Shown here: positions 47,401 to 58,660 of the stretch, in pieces | Layout: each line of letters starts with the position of its first letter | Position numbering within the stretch: the stretch's first letter is position 1 | Assembly: GCA_017590115.1 (NCBI GenBank) | Contig: JAGGNK010008670.1 | Coordinates: forward strand, 7,634,541-7,698,540 | DNA: 64,000 nt | Source of the DNA: Montifringilla adamsi | Lineage: Eukaryota; Chordata; Aves; Passeriformes; Passeridae | Direction of reading: 5' to 3' | Made by a program: the position numbers and the translations under genes | The notes under the pieces: generated by a model | Seen by the model: only the letters and a program-made list of their open reading frames with translations | Database searches by the model: none | What the model was told of the DNA's origin: nothing

Positions 47401-49080
47401 CGGCACAGATCCAGTCCCGTCACCAGCTATAAAGGGGAAGAACCAGATCTCCAGCTCAGTGCCTGAAGAGCAAAAGGTTATAACAGCACATCCTGAAATA
47501 TTCATTTCCTGCATGTAAAGATGTACTGGACTGCACATCATCTCCTGCACCATCAGCTGCCCCTCTCCAGGCATAGAAAACAAGAGGATATCAGGAGGAG
47601 TCTGCCATGTTATCAGCTGAGGCTTCTGAGCAGTAAAAATTTAAAAAAAGCCCCAAACTGGCAAAGTCCTTGGGGTGGGAGATTTGGCAGAGTATTGGAA
47701 AGCAGGAGAAAGAGTACAAGTTCCATGGAGAAATCTTTCACCCTGAGAGAGTGGGATGATAACTTTGGGGGTGTGGTGACAGGTATCTATGAGAAAAGCT
47801 TCCTAGAGAAAGCAAGAGATAAGCCTTGGAGAGCCTTCTGGGTTAGAAGTAACAGGTTAGAAAATCAGGACACAAGAGCCTCAAACAAGAGTAAAGTGGT
47901 CCAGAAGGAAGGATTACTCCTGAAAATTACACTGAGGTTGGATATCCTGAAGACGGCTTACAGGACTTCAGTTTCTGCTAACTAACTTTGCTGTCAGGAT
48001 ACCTTGGAGTGGATGGATAGATTTGAACCATAGCACTGCAGGAAGAAATAAATATAAACAGAATTGAGTCAAAAATGGAAAAGAGCTTTTCAGAGTCACA
48101 GAAACTCCTGGGGGAAAGAAAGAGGTAGAATTCAAGCAGCAAAGTGAGAAGTCAGGAAACTTGGTGTCTAAACAAATCAAAGACTGGCATTCAGCTGGCT
48201 TTGTGCAGGTTGGGTGGGAAGTGGAGGGTTTATGTTCCACTCTCACTACCCATCCCGTTCTTCCCCCTGTAAAGTCATCACTGCAGTTTGTTACAACTGC
48301 ATTTGGGATTTTTTCTGAAAATCCCACTGGTATCCTACTCTGTTCCTCACACTGGATAAGAATGTGAAGGAGAGCAAAAGCATGGTCCTAGACATGGCTC
48401 TTCCGTGTCCAAGAGGCAGCAGGTGGGAAAACCCAGGTGAAAATTCAAGATACTATCAGTATCTTGTAACATAGACACAAGTTGTGGAGAAGAGCAGAAT
48501 TGCTGTCACTGGACTCCAGCAGGCTGCCTGTGAGTGTTCTCAGACTGAACATTTATAGCCAGGTCTTACATTGTTTTGGCTTTGGTCAAAAGCAATAAGC
48601 CAGAGCATCCTGAAGAATGTATGGATACATGTTGGAATTGTAGTTAAAATGATAAATATCCTATTTTCATAAGTCAGGAAGACTGAGCTCTAGCACTTAA
48701 TTATCTTCCAAATAAGAGGAAAATAGTGATTGATTCTTAAGGCAGATTGTTCTCCTAAGTTTGTGTTTGGCCTCTGTTTCTTCATTTTTGTCACGTGTCA
48801 AATAGATGGTCTGTCATTGTTCTCCAAAGGAAGGAAAGTGATTCTCATGTAAAGCCCAGAGGAGCTCTGTTTACAGGCAAGCTGAAATATGCTGCAAGTT
48901 GGGACATTTTCTCACCTGAGCATACCCTGTGTTTCCAAAACAAACACTGGCATAACTGTTTGCTCAGTTTCGAGAGTTTTCTTCCAAACTATTTTGTGTT
49001 TCTTTTTTATACCAGTCTTCTTGGACCAGTTCCCAAGAATCTGGCTGACTGAATCTGTGGAAGGCCCCATCTTCTACTGG
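44500..49080. other. Unique sequence, no gene seen
   Basis: No gene or named repeat is recognised. A 154-codon plus frame (47521-47985) is mixed and basic with no domain I know. A CTTT-rich tract lies at 46917-46938. Other frames overlap on both strands and look like chance. Confidence 0.5.
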
Positions 49081-49084
49081 TCCC

Positions 49085-49205
49085 TACTGTGGGCATTGGC
49101 AGGTACAGACTTTGTGACATCACTTTGATTGCTCTGTGCCTCAGTTTACTCCTCCATTAATCTGAGTTCTACACTGACTTTCCCACAGTGCTTTTATTCT
49201 TGGGA
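49085..49205 (+). repeat. MIR SINE fragment
   Basis: TTTGTGACATCACTTTGATTGCTCTGTGCCTCAGTTTACTCC (49110-49151) follows the MIR order 'TGTGACC...CACTT...CTCTGTGCCTCAGTTTCC', with a few bases lost in the middle. The part after it is more diverged. Ends are approximate. Confidence 0.6.
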
Positions 49206-51627
49206 CCTCTGAGAAATTCTCTTACCTATCCTCTGTCAGACAGTCAAACCATTACTAAATCAGACAGTTATCATATTTCCCTTCTCAAAGAGAAGGTGAT
49301 AATAATTCCTTTGCTAAATAAAGTATAAATGGAGAGTAATCCTGCTGAGTGACACTATGAGATGTAATAGCACTGTAGGAGATCAGAATGTTCCCATGTG
49401 AGTTACGAGACCAAAAAACAGTGAGTAAAAAGCTTGGCTAGGTCAAGGACCCCACTCCTGGGAACAACAGAAAGTAGCGCCTGGAAAATGCTACTCTCAT
49501 CGAGAGAGGCATCCTCTACTGGAAATATCTACTAACTCAAATATTAAACACATCAAGATTTACTTATTCAGTGGAATCCTCTTTTGCTTCTTTATACAGA
49601 GATGCTTGCAGAAATTTCACAATAATTTTTAAAAGTAGCTTTTGTTCCATCAGGAAATTGTAATTTCTTTAGCCAGGAACATCTAGTCTGGAGTCTGAGG
49701 AGGGCTGCCATTCTCTGCAACAGTGTGCAACAACAGCCCAAACATCTTAACTTTCCCAGGCTGGATCCATCCCTGCTGTCAGCAAACCCCTGGGAGGCTC
49801 TGCTTGACCCCCTGGCTGGTGTGGTCCCAAATCCCTGTGCTCTGAGGCACCGTGCCAGCCCAGGGTGAGCTGCCAGCTCCCCCAGGGGTGCAGGTACAGC
49901 CTGGAGAGAGGCTTTGCCAGGCAGTTTGCCTGAAGCTGAGAGTGCTGTTGCTTGCATGAGAAATTCTCCTCCTGTGTGACAGCAGCACACGAGTGCTCCC
50001 AAGCTCTGTTTGTATCCCTTTATACACACATGCACCAAAAGGTGGGAGAAGACAACTGTGAGGGCAAACATTGAGCCAAAAAGCCAAATTGCATTGCCTA
50101 AGTGAATGAGGAATCTCTGGCAGCCAGGAAAGGATATAAAAATATAATCACATTAACATCCATCCCTAAGGCTGTCTAGGCAAATGAAAATCCAGGGAAA
50201 GCAGCAAGCTGAGGAAATTTGCTGGTTGTAGAAAACTCTGTGTGTGTGCACGTGCATGTGAGATGCTGTATTTTACCCATTTAAATGATCAGCATCATCA
50301 TCTAAAACAAAACTTACAAAGAAAAGCCAAACCCAAGGCTTCCAATCTCTCTCTCTCTGCATCCCATCCTTCAAGGTGGCCACTGAGTAGTCACATCCGT
50401 GAGTACTGGGGAAATTTGAAGAGCTAATCATTTCCTCTGACTCAAAAGCAAAACAGCAAAGCAAAAACAAAACAAAACCCACTCATTATCTTTCTGAAGC
50501 TCCCTGCTTAAATCTGCTTTTCAGTTTGTGCAGCATTTGCTTACCTTGTAAACTGTTTCTCAGGGTGACTCAGGGCATCAGAAGATATGAGCTTGAGTAC
50601 CTCAACAAATTTGAAGAGAAGGCCTGGAGAAACTGTGAAGGACTCCATGTTTCCTCAGCTTCCCTCCCAGCTGCCCAGTCAGATTTTTCAGGAGTGCTAT
50701 GAAATAAGGTTTTTATTTCTATTAGTGGTTCACATCCAGTTGTGGATGAGTTTGTGCCTTACCATGAGAAAACATCTGGAAGCTGGCTCTCACACAGGGC
50801 CCATTTTAAGACTGGGTTGGTTTAAGAGTGACTGGCTGTAAATCTAATTTGCCCTCTTGTTCCTTGGGGTGGGCTAGAAGGGTAGGAAATTAATGAGGCA
50901 GCCAGGAAGAGGTGGCACCACTTCTGTATGTGTACAACTTCAGTCTACAATGGTTTCATTCCAGCACCTTTCCCTACAGTAAATGCAGTGAATATTCTGA
51001 TTCCTGTTCTAAAAGCAGCACTAAATGGGATGGTTGAATCTGAGAATATTTTCCCAGCTCCTGGAAAGGGTTAGACACACAGCCCTGAGGTGGGCGAAGT
51101 GTGTGATTGCCATCTAACTAAGCAGCCAGGTTCTGCTTGTCTTGGATTTCTTTATATGAGACAAGGGATGATTCATAAAAGCAAATGCTGAGGCCACACA
51201 GTTTGTCAAGGCTCTAGTCTAACCAGGTGTAATGATTGAGGTTTTGCAGACAAGCTGCAGTTAAGGCAAAAAAATAAGAGATCATGGGTCAAATCCATCC
51301 CTGAGGCAACTCCAGCATCATCAGTAGGTGTTACCCACGTGTGAATCTCGCCCCATGTTCCTCACTCATACAATAGAGCAAGATCCCTCCTGCAGCAGAA
51401 TCAATTGGAAAAAGGAGAAGGGAAAAATGCTTCTTTCTTGACCACATTAAAAATAATCACTTTTTTGTTGCACAATGGGGCAGAGAAAACCAGTCCTAGA
51501 AACCAGAGTTCAATTTCCTCAGCATGTCACGGGGAGGGGAGAGAGGGGGGAAATTGGCATAACCAAGAGGTTTCTTTCATCTCTGTTCAGTTCTAAATGA
51601 TGCAGGGAATGGCGGAAAGCACCTAGG
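49206..51627. other. Unique sequence, no gene seen
   Basis: Open frames on the minus strand at 49592-50087 (159 and 102 codons) overlap each other in different frames and lack domains. A short CT tract (50347-50358) and AAAC-rich patch (50457-50478) are simple sequence. Nothing else is recognised. Confidence 0.5.
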
Positions 51628-51738
51628 TATCTATATCTATCTACATCTATGTAGATATCTAGATGAGCGTTCTCCTCTTCCCTCTATCTATATCTATAAT
51701 CTATACATACTATATGGATATCTATAGATAACTACATA
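51628..51738. repeat. Interrupted ATCT/TATC microsatellite
   Basis: Degenerate CTATATCTATCTACATCTATG and later CTATCTATATCTATAATCTATAC arrays flank about 30 bp of non-repeat (51660-51682). Because the repeat includes both ATCT and AGAT words, parts can pair (for example CTACATCTATGTAGATATCTAGATG). Confidence 0.85.
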
Positions 51739-51764
51739 GCTTCCACAAACACAGAGTGATTTAG

Positions 51765-51781
51765 AAAAAAAAAAAAAAAAA
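51765..51781. repeat. Poly-A run
   Basis: A simple run of about 16-17 A close to the preceding microsatellite. Confidence 0.9.
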
Positions 51782-54289
51782 GGACTATATATATTCCTTC
51801 TGTTGATTAGATTGGATATTTAAAAATAGTGAAATCAAAAAGGTGAAATATAATGTTTAATGTCTCAGCTTTTCCTTCCCATTTGGCAGGTCAAGTGTGT
51901 TTGTGAGCTCTATGAGAATGCAGAAAAGTCATCAGAGGGAGAAAATTGCTATTCACTAAAAATTTCTAATCATTCTTTCACACTAAACAAACACCACTGA
52001 GAGATTTTTAGTTATACAAAGGTGGATTTTTTTGTTCTTTCCCCTTTTCCCTCTCTTCTCCAGCTAATGATACAGATGTGGAAAATGCAGAATATAACAT
52101 CCTGCTAAGCATTAGGTGCAGCATTTTGCAGATGACAGGATCCAGGTCTGAGTCCAAAATAAAAGCACAATAGCCTGAAAATCATCTACTGCACACTACT
52201 AGCACATTACAATCTAAATGGCAGGAAAAGCAATTCATACAATCATAGAATAATCTTTCTAGCAAAAATTGTATTACAGCCCCAGTGAGGTCCCCTCTGA
52301 GACTGTGGCCGTGGTGCAACTGCCCACTAGAAGAGCATGCAAACTAATCACATGAGAGAAAGTTGGAAGAAAAAGTTACCACTTGATTTGGAATTCTTAC
52401 ACCTAGGAGACTCAGAGTGCTTGGGACCTCTTTAGTGGAAGAAGAAACTAGACCTACTCCTGCACCCCTGAGTCCCAGCCAGAGGAGTTTGATGCTTCCC
52501 ATCTCCCCTCTCCCAGCACTTCTCACACCATAGGGCCTTTGCTGACACATCTAGGGAAAGCAGAGCTGTTCTTCTACCTATTGTACTTCAACAAACACAT
52601 TCACACCTAAACCTGCTCATTTGTCTTTGCCAAGGATGCTCCTCCACTAATTTCACTGGCTGAAGTCCCTCTTCCTTGGCACAGCAGCAGCAGAGCACAG
52701 CAGAGTGAGGGGCTGGTGTGCAGCTCCTTCTGCAGGAGGACACCCCACTCCTGCACCCTCTGCTCCAGCCTCCTCCATGCCATGTGTCCCACCGAGGGGG
52801 ATAAACAGGAATTGTGACAGCTGACAGCAGTGTTTCCTGCAGAGCTTCCAGAGAAGTAGCCCTGCATTCCTGGGCTCACTGGGTACCTGTCTGAAAATGG
52901 AGGACAAAAAAATTCTCTGTAAAGAAAAAAATCAGTGGCAGCCCCACTGTATTTAACTATGCCATTAATGTATATTTTTAAAAAATAAAAATCAGGATGA
53001 TTACCTTTTCTGACTCAATTTCACTCTGGGCCTCAGAGCACAGGTGAGGACCATCTGCTGACAGGGTTGGTATATTTTGTCATTGCTTCAGCTGGGGATT
53101 TCCTATCCCATATGGGGTGGCTGGGCTTTCCTCAGGCTCAGCTGCTAAGCCACTGCCCCACAGGAGTCAACTCCCAGTGCTGCAGCATTCCTGTTTTCTT
53201 CCCTTGAGACGGAAGAAAATTAAGGTGACAAATTTGCCTTATTTTGAGCCCATGGCCAACAATTTTCTTGTGACATGGCTATGGATCCTCCACCTTTGAA
53301 GAGGGCCCGTTTAATTTATGTTGACACATTTTGGGTTTAATTCTCTGGAGTAAATTTAGACCCTCTTTGCAACAAATCTTATCTCTGTCCTGTTCCCCTG
53401 TTTTTTTCCTGTGTCTGTGAGCACAGCAGACATCATCTAAAGCAAACAGAAGCACAATGGAGTTTTTATTACTGCTCTAGTATAAAGTAACTAGTAACTA
53501 GTCTGAAATTCATCTTTTTGGGTCAGCTGTGCTCATTCACATTGCAAAACATGAGAGCCTCTCCAGAGCATTTTTACTACACTCATAAAGAAATAATGGA
53601 AAACCAAGAATGGTTCCTAGAGAAAGGATAGCATGAAGCGTGAGCAAAGTCTGGCTACAGTTCCACCCCTGATCTCTTCTCTGGACAGAACAAAGTAGGA
53701 CAGTGCACTTAAAATACATCTATTTTACTACGAGACTAATGGTTGGTTTGCTGCTGTGATATTAAAATTCTGTCCCTGAGCTTTAGGATTAACACCCTGT
53801 GGGAAGCACCTTGAGGAGGTCGCACCGCCTGGCTCTGCAGCTGTCATGGGAGCACTGCCCACACCAGGACTGCAGACTGCTGTGGCTGCTGGTTTCTACA
53901 TCACTGAGTGTTTTGCCTTGAAACATTTTGCTTCTAGAGAAGACATTGGAATTTTCTGAAGCAGAACTTGGCATTACATAAATCTGATGTTTTGACACAC
54001 TGATATTTTTAGGCTTGCGTAATTCACTGAATTCCACCCAAGTTTTTAATTTCAATACCTCAGAAGCATCATTTGTCGGTCAGTTTTAGGCTTCTTCAGA
54101 AAGATTTTTTTTTTTTTTTGCTCCATTCCCCAGGAGTCCCAATGGAGTTTCCATGGAGGATCCTTAGTATGAGAGGCTGGTGATGACATGGGTTTTGTCA
54201 AAAGTGATTATAAGGATCGTGCTGTAAAGTTGCTGTTTTGTGGCCAAAACATGCCCTTGCAATTATCCACCAGCAATAGCTCCTGGCAT
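51782..54289. other. Unique sequence, no gene seen
   Basis: No gene is recognised. ATACAATCATAGAATAATC at 52238 followed by GAGGTCCCCTCTGAG at 52288 faintly recalls reverse-strand CR1 3' sequence, but the intervening bases do not fit. A T-run lies at 54105-54119. Open frames up to 90 codons lack domains. Confidence 0.5.
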
Positions 54290-54480
54290 CTGTGGGAGAA
54301 CACAGCCTTGCAATGAGGTGGGTTAATACTAATTACAAGATGTTTATTCAGTGTAAGTAAAATACACTGTATTTTACTCATTAGCACCTAAAATGGCACA
54401 TGCAATTGGAGCAACATACTAATCCAAATAGGGGATTACAGCTAAGCAGGGTGCTGAACTGTCTGCAGATAATTTATAGC
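54290..54480. promoter_or_regulatory. Enhancer-like block
   Basis: Repeat-free, with GGTTAATACTAATTACAAG near 54321, TGTTTATTCAG near 54341 (forkhead-like), ACTCATTAGCACC near 54376, ATACTAATCC near 54416 and GGGGATTACAG near 54431. It leads into the hairpin at 54564, so the two may belong to one conserved unit. Inference from motifs only. Confidence 0.33.
54356..54378. repeat. Perfect 10-bp inverted repeat, 3-bp loop
   Basis: AGTAAAATAC (54356-54365) and GTATTTTACT (54369-54378) around ACT. It lies about 200 bp before the larger hairpin. Confidence 0.9.
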
Positions 54481-54563
54481 TAACCAAGACGCTCATTTAC
54501 CCTGGTAAGAGCACGCACCCACCCCGTGGTGCTGGGAGAGAAGGATCTCATCACACTTTAGAG

Positions 54564-54673
54564 AAGTATCTTTTCCTGCAGCAAACACATCAATGCCAAT
54601 AAAGTCAGATAACATAGGAGAAGACCCAGCCTCTTTATTGGCATTAATGTGTTTGCTATAGGAAGAGATACTT
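54564..54673. repeat. Near-perfect 41-bp inverted repeat (hairpin)
   Basis: The left arm (54564-54604, starting AAGTATCTTTTCCTGCAGC) and right arm (54633-54673, starting CTTTATTGGCATTAATGTG) are reverse complements at 37 of 41 positions, around a 28-base loop (54605-54632). As RNA from the plus strand, two of the four differences become G-U pairs and two are C-A mismatches. All four differences are transition type. Each arm contains a forkhead-like GCAAACA word and an NFI half-site TTGGCA. Candidates are a microRNA-type precursor, a short fold-back transposon (MITE), or a template-switch inverted duplication. I recognise no known microRNA or named repeat. TA dinucleotides lie outside both arms (54559-54560 and 54681-54682), but flanks are not clear target-site duplications. 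Confidence 0.9.
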
Positions 54674-54733
54674 TTTTGTTTACCCCGTTAAGGATACAAG
54701 GGCCTTTCTCAACTCAGCTTTTCTTCAGCTGAT

Positions 54734-54778
54734 CACCTAATAACACAGTAAATAATAACACCTAATAATCACAGTAAA
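54734..54778. repeat. Short tandem duplication (25-bp period)
   Basis: CACCTAATAACACAGTAAA (54734-54752) and CACCTAATAATCACAGTAAA (54759-54778) are the same word with one inserted T. This is a recent-looking local duplication just downstream of the hairpin. Confidence 0.85.
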
Positions 54779-54839
54779 AATATAGTCTGTTTTCTCATGT
54801 GTTGTGTTTGCTGAATCTTTCCCATGTCCATAATCAGGG

Positions 54840-55270
54840 CTGATCCTCAAGTGGTTTATAAGAGATTTATTATGAGATCATAGGCTGGTTTCATAAAACT
54901 CACACCCAAGTGAATGGACATTTTAATGACTGATGAAGCTTGAAATGATTAGGAAACAGTGTCAGCTCAACCTGAAATGGTTATTATAATCCAAGATTAA
55001 AATGTTTTCTCAGCAGTTAGTGCTATTGAAGTTTATGTGTACGATCATCTGCCAACCCCTTACTGTGCATTTCACCAAGCTACCTGCAAATCAGATGGAG
55101 AGCACTGTGAGCTCGCTGAGCCTTTTAATTGCTCTATTGAAAATGACTGAGGACGAAGCAGACCAATAGAAAAAGAGGGTGCTGGGCTTATTAACCCACA
55201 GGTGAGATCTTTTTCTGTGTATCAAGATGGAGGAGAGGCTATAAAAGGAGGAATAGGAAGCATTTTTGTT
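54840..55270. promoter_or_regulatory. Enhancer- or promoter-like block
   Basis: Repeat-free block with ATTTTAATGACTG near 54920, GAAATGATTAGG near 54942, GGTTATTATAATCC near 54979, CCTTTTAATTGC near 55121 and GGCTTATTAACCC near 55184. At its 3' end a CCAAT box (55163-55167) lies 73 bp before a canonical TATAAAAGG (55240-55248), a spacing that suits a plus-strand promoter starting near 55270. No coding sequence follows; a poly-T tract begins about 160 bp later. It may be a non-coding-RNA promoter or an enhancer. Confidence 0.33.
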
Positions 55271-55428
55271 AGAAACTATCATGAGTAATTTGGGGGTGGG
55301 GGGAAAAGGAATTGAGCATTGAAACTCTTAAAAAAGTAAGAGTTACTGAATGGCATGCATTCATCCACTTGATTTACAGTTTTAAAGAAAAATGTAGTAC
55401 CTGTTTGAATTTTAATCTGTTCTTCCTT

Positions 55429-55539
55429 GTTTTTTTTGTTTGGTTTTTTTGGTTGGTTTTTTTTTTTTTTTTTAAATTTTTTTTTTTTTTTTTAAATTTT
55501 TTTTTTTTTTTTTAAATTTTTTTTTTTTTTTTTTTTTTT
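55429..55539. repeat. T-rich tract with regular 20-bp period
   Basis: After a GTTTGGTTTTTTTGG start, T runs are broken by AAA at 55474-55476, 55494-55496 and 55514-55516, exactly 20 bases apart: three identical units of 17 T plus AAA. It ends in about 22 T. This is probably replication-slippage expansion. Assembly error is possible in a homopolymer this long. Confidence 0.9.
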
Positions 55540-58199
55540 GGGCAATAGTTTTACTTCTCTTGGTCTAAGACATATTTTTGGAGTAAACCTCATTTTCTAG
55601 GGAGCTGTGGAGCTTTGTTTTGTACTTTTGCATTTAGGGCCCAATGCTGTTCTGGTGGAACAACCTGAGCTTTCTGCTAGATGCCCACCAAGTTACTCTG
55701 TTGCTCCTCTCCTCAATGGAGCAGGGGAAGAAAACAAAGTGTAAAAAAGGCTTATGGGTTAAGATAAAGACAAGGGGATTACCTGCCAATCAGCATCACC
55801 AACAAAACAGAATGGATTTGTTTTTGGTGAAAATAATTTAATCTATTTTCAATTTAAAAACAGAGAAGGAAAGTAGGAAATAAAACCACCCTCTCCACCT
55901 CAGCTGTGCTCCCCAGGCTCAAACTCACTCCTTCACTGCCAATTCTTCCACCCTCTCCCGATATTTCTCACAGGGAGATTGGGAGCGGGGAAGCTGTGGT
56001 CAGTTCATAACACTTTGTCATTGCCACTTTTGCACTGCTCCAGCATGGGCTCCCTCCCATGGCATGCAGAAACTGCTCCCGTGTGGCACCAGCTCTTCAA
56101 GAACAGCTCCAGCATGGGCTGTAGCTTCCTTCAGGGCACAGGGCCCTGCTGCAGGGTGGCTCTGTTCCCATGCTGGCCTTCTGGCCTGTAGGGGAACAAC
56201 TACTTGGACATGGCCTTCTCCATGGGCTGCAGGGGAATCTGCTCCAGCTCTTGGAGCACCTTTTCCCCCTCCTTCATCGCAGACCTCAGTGCCTGCAGGG
56301 CTGTTTCTTCTGCACTTTTTCCTCACTCCTTTCTCTTGTAGCTGTTGGGCAGTGTTTGTTACTCCTTAGATGTGCTTTCACCAGCATTGCTGCTGGGCTG
56401 AGGTTTGTCTCTGTCCTTTTTGGAGCTGACTCTGTCAGGTATTGGGGCAGCTCCTGGCCTCTTGTCACAGGGGTCACCCCTGCAGAGCACCTCCCACTAC
56501 CACTCTGTGCCACATAAACCAAATGTCCTAATTCACTCACTATGGTTTTGTGATTGAGGAGGGGGGAGGAAATCCTGAAATCATGTGCATATCTGTTCTG
56601 TGTTTATGCTTGACTGCATTTAGTCTCTTGACTAAACGCATGTTCTTGTGCACGCTCTGTAAGCTTGTTTTATCAACTGTTTCTTCCTATTAGGTGTTCA
56701 TACTAACAGGTATTGCTATGCAGTGAAATCTCATCATAGTGTTCTGGGCTTTTTATTTGGCTGGTCACTGTGCCCTAACCCTAGATGTATGCACTGAATA
56801 ACCACATTGTTCATTTATAATGTCCTTGGCTTTTCTATAGCCTTGTCCCTATGATTTTACTTGTGGACACAGTGGGCAGGATTGAAGACAGTGAAGTTAA
56901 AAGTGGTGATGTATGCAGCTATGTAACTGTGAGAAGAAATGTATTGATTCCCCATACCTCCTTTTCTAACCTGCTGTAAGGTGTTTCATCATGTAGGACA
57001 TCATGGAGCTCTTATATTTGTTACTTAACATACATTGAAAGGTCTGACTTCTCTTCCTTGCTGGCTGTCTGAATGGGAAAAGCTGTTGTTAACATGTCTT
57101 GTGTGTCAGAGATCAGGCTGCTCATGATAGCTCATGAAGCTTTGAACGTATATAGTAATAGAGAGGAATAGCAAACTGTTATATTAATGTAGCCGAGGCA
57201 CAAAAAGTGAAACTATTGACCTTGCCAGCTCTGCATTTGGGGCAAATGTTACTGCAGTGAACAGAGTAACTTTAGCTAATGTTAAACAGAAGTTGTTTTG
57301 AATTTTGGTTTGTGTATTTATCTCTGGTATAGATAAATATGAATGCCTGAGAAGGGCTGAGCAAATTGCTAAAGATAACTGCAATTTTGCACGTCAAAAT
57401 TTTTTTGTGAAAACTTGTAGACAAAAAGGCCAGTAATGAAATAGAAACAAAAATTTTTTCCATGGGTTCCTAAGTTACTGAAAAAGTGTTTGTTAATCAA
57501 CTTCCTTTTCTGAAATAATGCTCTTTTAAATCAACAAAACAAAAAGGCCTTTGCTATTGCTCTTGCCTTGCATGGAATTGGTATTCCCCAAATGGAATCA
57601 GCAGGTATTCAGTAGGTCATTCAGCACAGCTCCTGACCTCCCTCAGAGAAAAGATCCTAAGACTTACAGGGGCTGCTACCTGGAGTATATAAAAAACACT
57701 GCAAAAACATATGTCAAGGGATTTTAATAAGGTTGTATTGGGAGGTGTCTATGAGATACAGGGAGAAGCAAAATGTTTAGCTGCTTTCCATTCCTTCCAC
57801 CCAAATCCAGTATCAAAATCAGCCTTGCAGGGCAGTGTATAGGAAAATACAGCTTATCAACAGGCTGCTTCCCAGAGGTGCTATGTGCCACCCCAAGGCC
57901 CCTACTTCATGGAAGTAACTCCTGCCCCATAGTTGATGTACATGGTCTTTCTCTGTGTGCAGCATCACATTTGCTGAAGCAGCTGCTTCCACAGCAGGGA
58001 ATGAAGATATTGGGGCCAGAGGTGCCCAGACCCCACACTTGGCCAGCCAGCTGTGGGTTTGTGTGGCTTGCATTGCTTGGGGCAGCCCAGAAACACTGTC
58101 CCTGCCTCTTCCACAAGGGAAAGCCAATGCAGCTGAGCCCTGTCTGTTTCCCAGTCCCAGGCCAAGAGTCTCAAGCAGTCTCCACTCAGCCCCTGGCAC
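55540..58199. other. Unique sequence, no gene seen
   Basis: No gene or named repeat. Open frames at 55979-56540 (up to 115 codons) and 57773-58273 (166 plus, 213 minus at 57819-58460, with 157, 69 and 78 others) overlap in five frames on both strands, which indicates non-coding GC-richer DNA. Confidence 0.5.
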
Positions 58200-58254
58200 A
58201 CGGGTTCCTCGGGCGCGGCGGCACAGGGAGCGTTCCGGGGAAGCCCGAGCCGTG
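58200..58254. other. Very short CpG cluster
   Basis: Nine or ten CpG lie within 55 bp (around TCGGGCGCGGCGGCAC and GTTCCGGGGAAGCCCGAGCC). This is the densest CpG patch in the window and is sharply bounded. It contains TTCCGGGGAA, a near-palindromic Grainyhead/ETS-like or STAT-like word. Confidence 0.6.
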
Positions 58255-58660
58255 GCCATTAGTGCTGTGCTGACAGCAGCTCTGTGGATAACGAGAAGCC
58301 CTTCTGCCTCACTGCTATTAAACTGCTGCCTTTTCACGAGAGGAATCCTGAATCTTTCCTCAAACCTAAACAAAAAAGTCAGGCTTTTATTCGTTTCATC
58401 ATTATCTAGGGCTGCCACATTCAAATGATGCTCCAGCAGTCCCTTCATTTCCGAGTGCACACGTCGAGAAGGGATTGGAAGCCTTTTGATTAAGAATAAG
58501 AGGTGATGACACTACAACCAGTGCAGGGTTGTCATCATTACCATGTACCTGCACTTCCACAGAGCTCTCGCTCTGGGTTGCCTCTGATATAAAGCTGCTG
58601 TACTCTGTGCTCTAATTGAATGGAACTATTTTATAAACACGCATTCCCTGAATCCCAGAA
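58255..58660. promoter_or_regulatory. Enhancer-like block next to the CpG cluster
   Basis: Repeat-free, with TGTGGATAACGAG near 58282, CTATTAAACTGC near 58314, TTCATCATTATCTAGGG near 58396, TTTTGATTAAGAATAAGAGG near 58485, GTTGTCATCATTACC near 58528, GCTCTAATTGAATGG near 58610 and TTTTATAAACACGC near 58630. Combination with the CpG cluster makes it a reasonable candidate regulatory element. The 213-codon minus frame ending here is probably chance. Confidence 0.33.

Noticed and set aside
47521..47985. 154-codon plus-strand frame
   Set aside because: Looks protein-like in places, but there is no recognised domain and no splice or promoter context.
49592..50071. 159-codon minus-strand frame
   Set aside because: A second minus frame overlaps it (49779-50087), and the composition is Leu/Ala/Ser-rich without motifs.
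51628..51738. CRISPR-like array of short repeats
   Set aside because: Units are 4 bp microsatellite words without unique spacers, in a vertebrate genome.
52238..52305. Reverse-strand CR1 3' end
   Set aside because: Only two short blocks resemble CR1 and the sequence between them does not fit.
57819..58460. 213-codon minus-strand frame as a gene
   Set aside because: Plus-strand frames of 166 and 157 codons cover the same DNA, and none resembles a protein. The stretch is simply poorer in stop codons.
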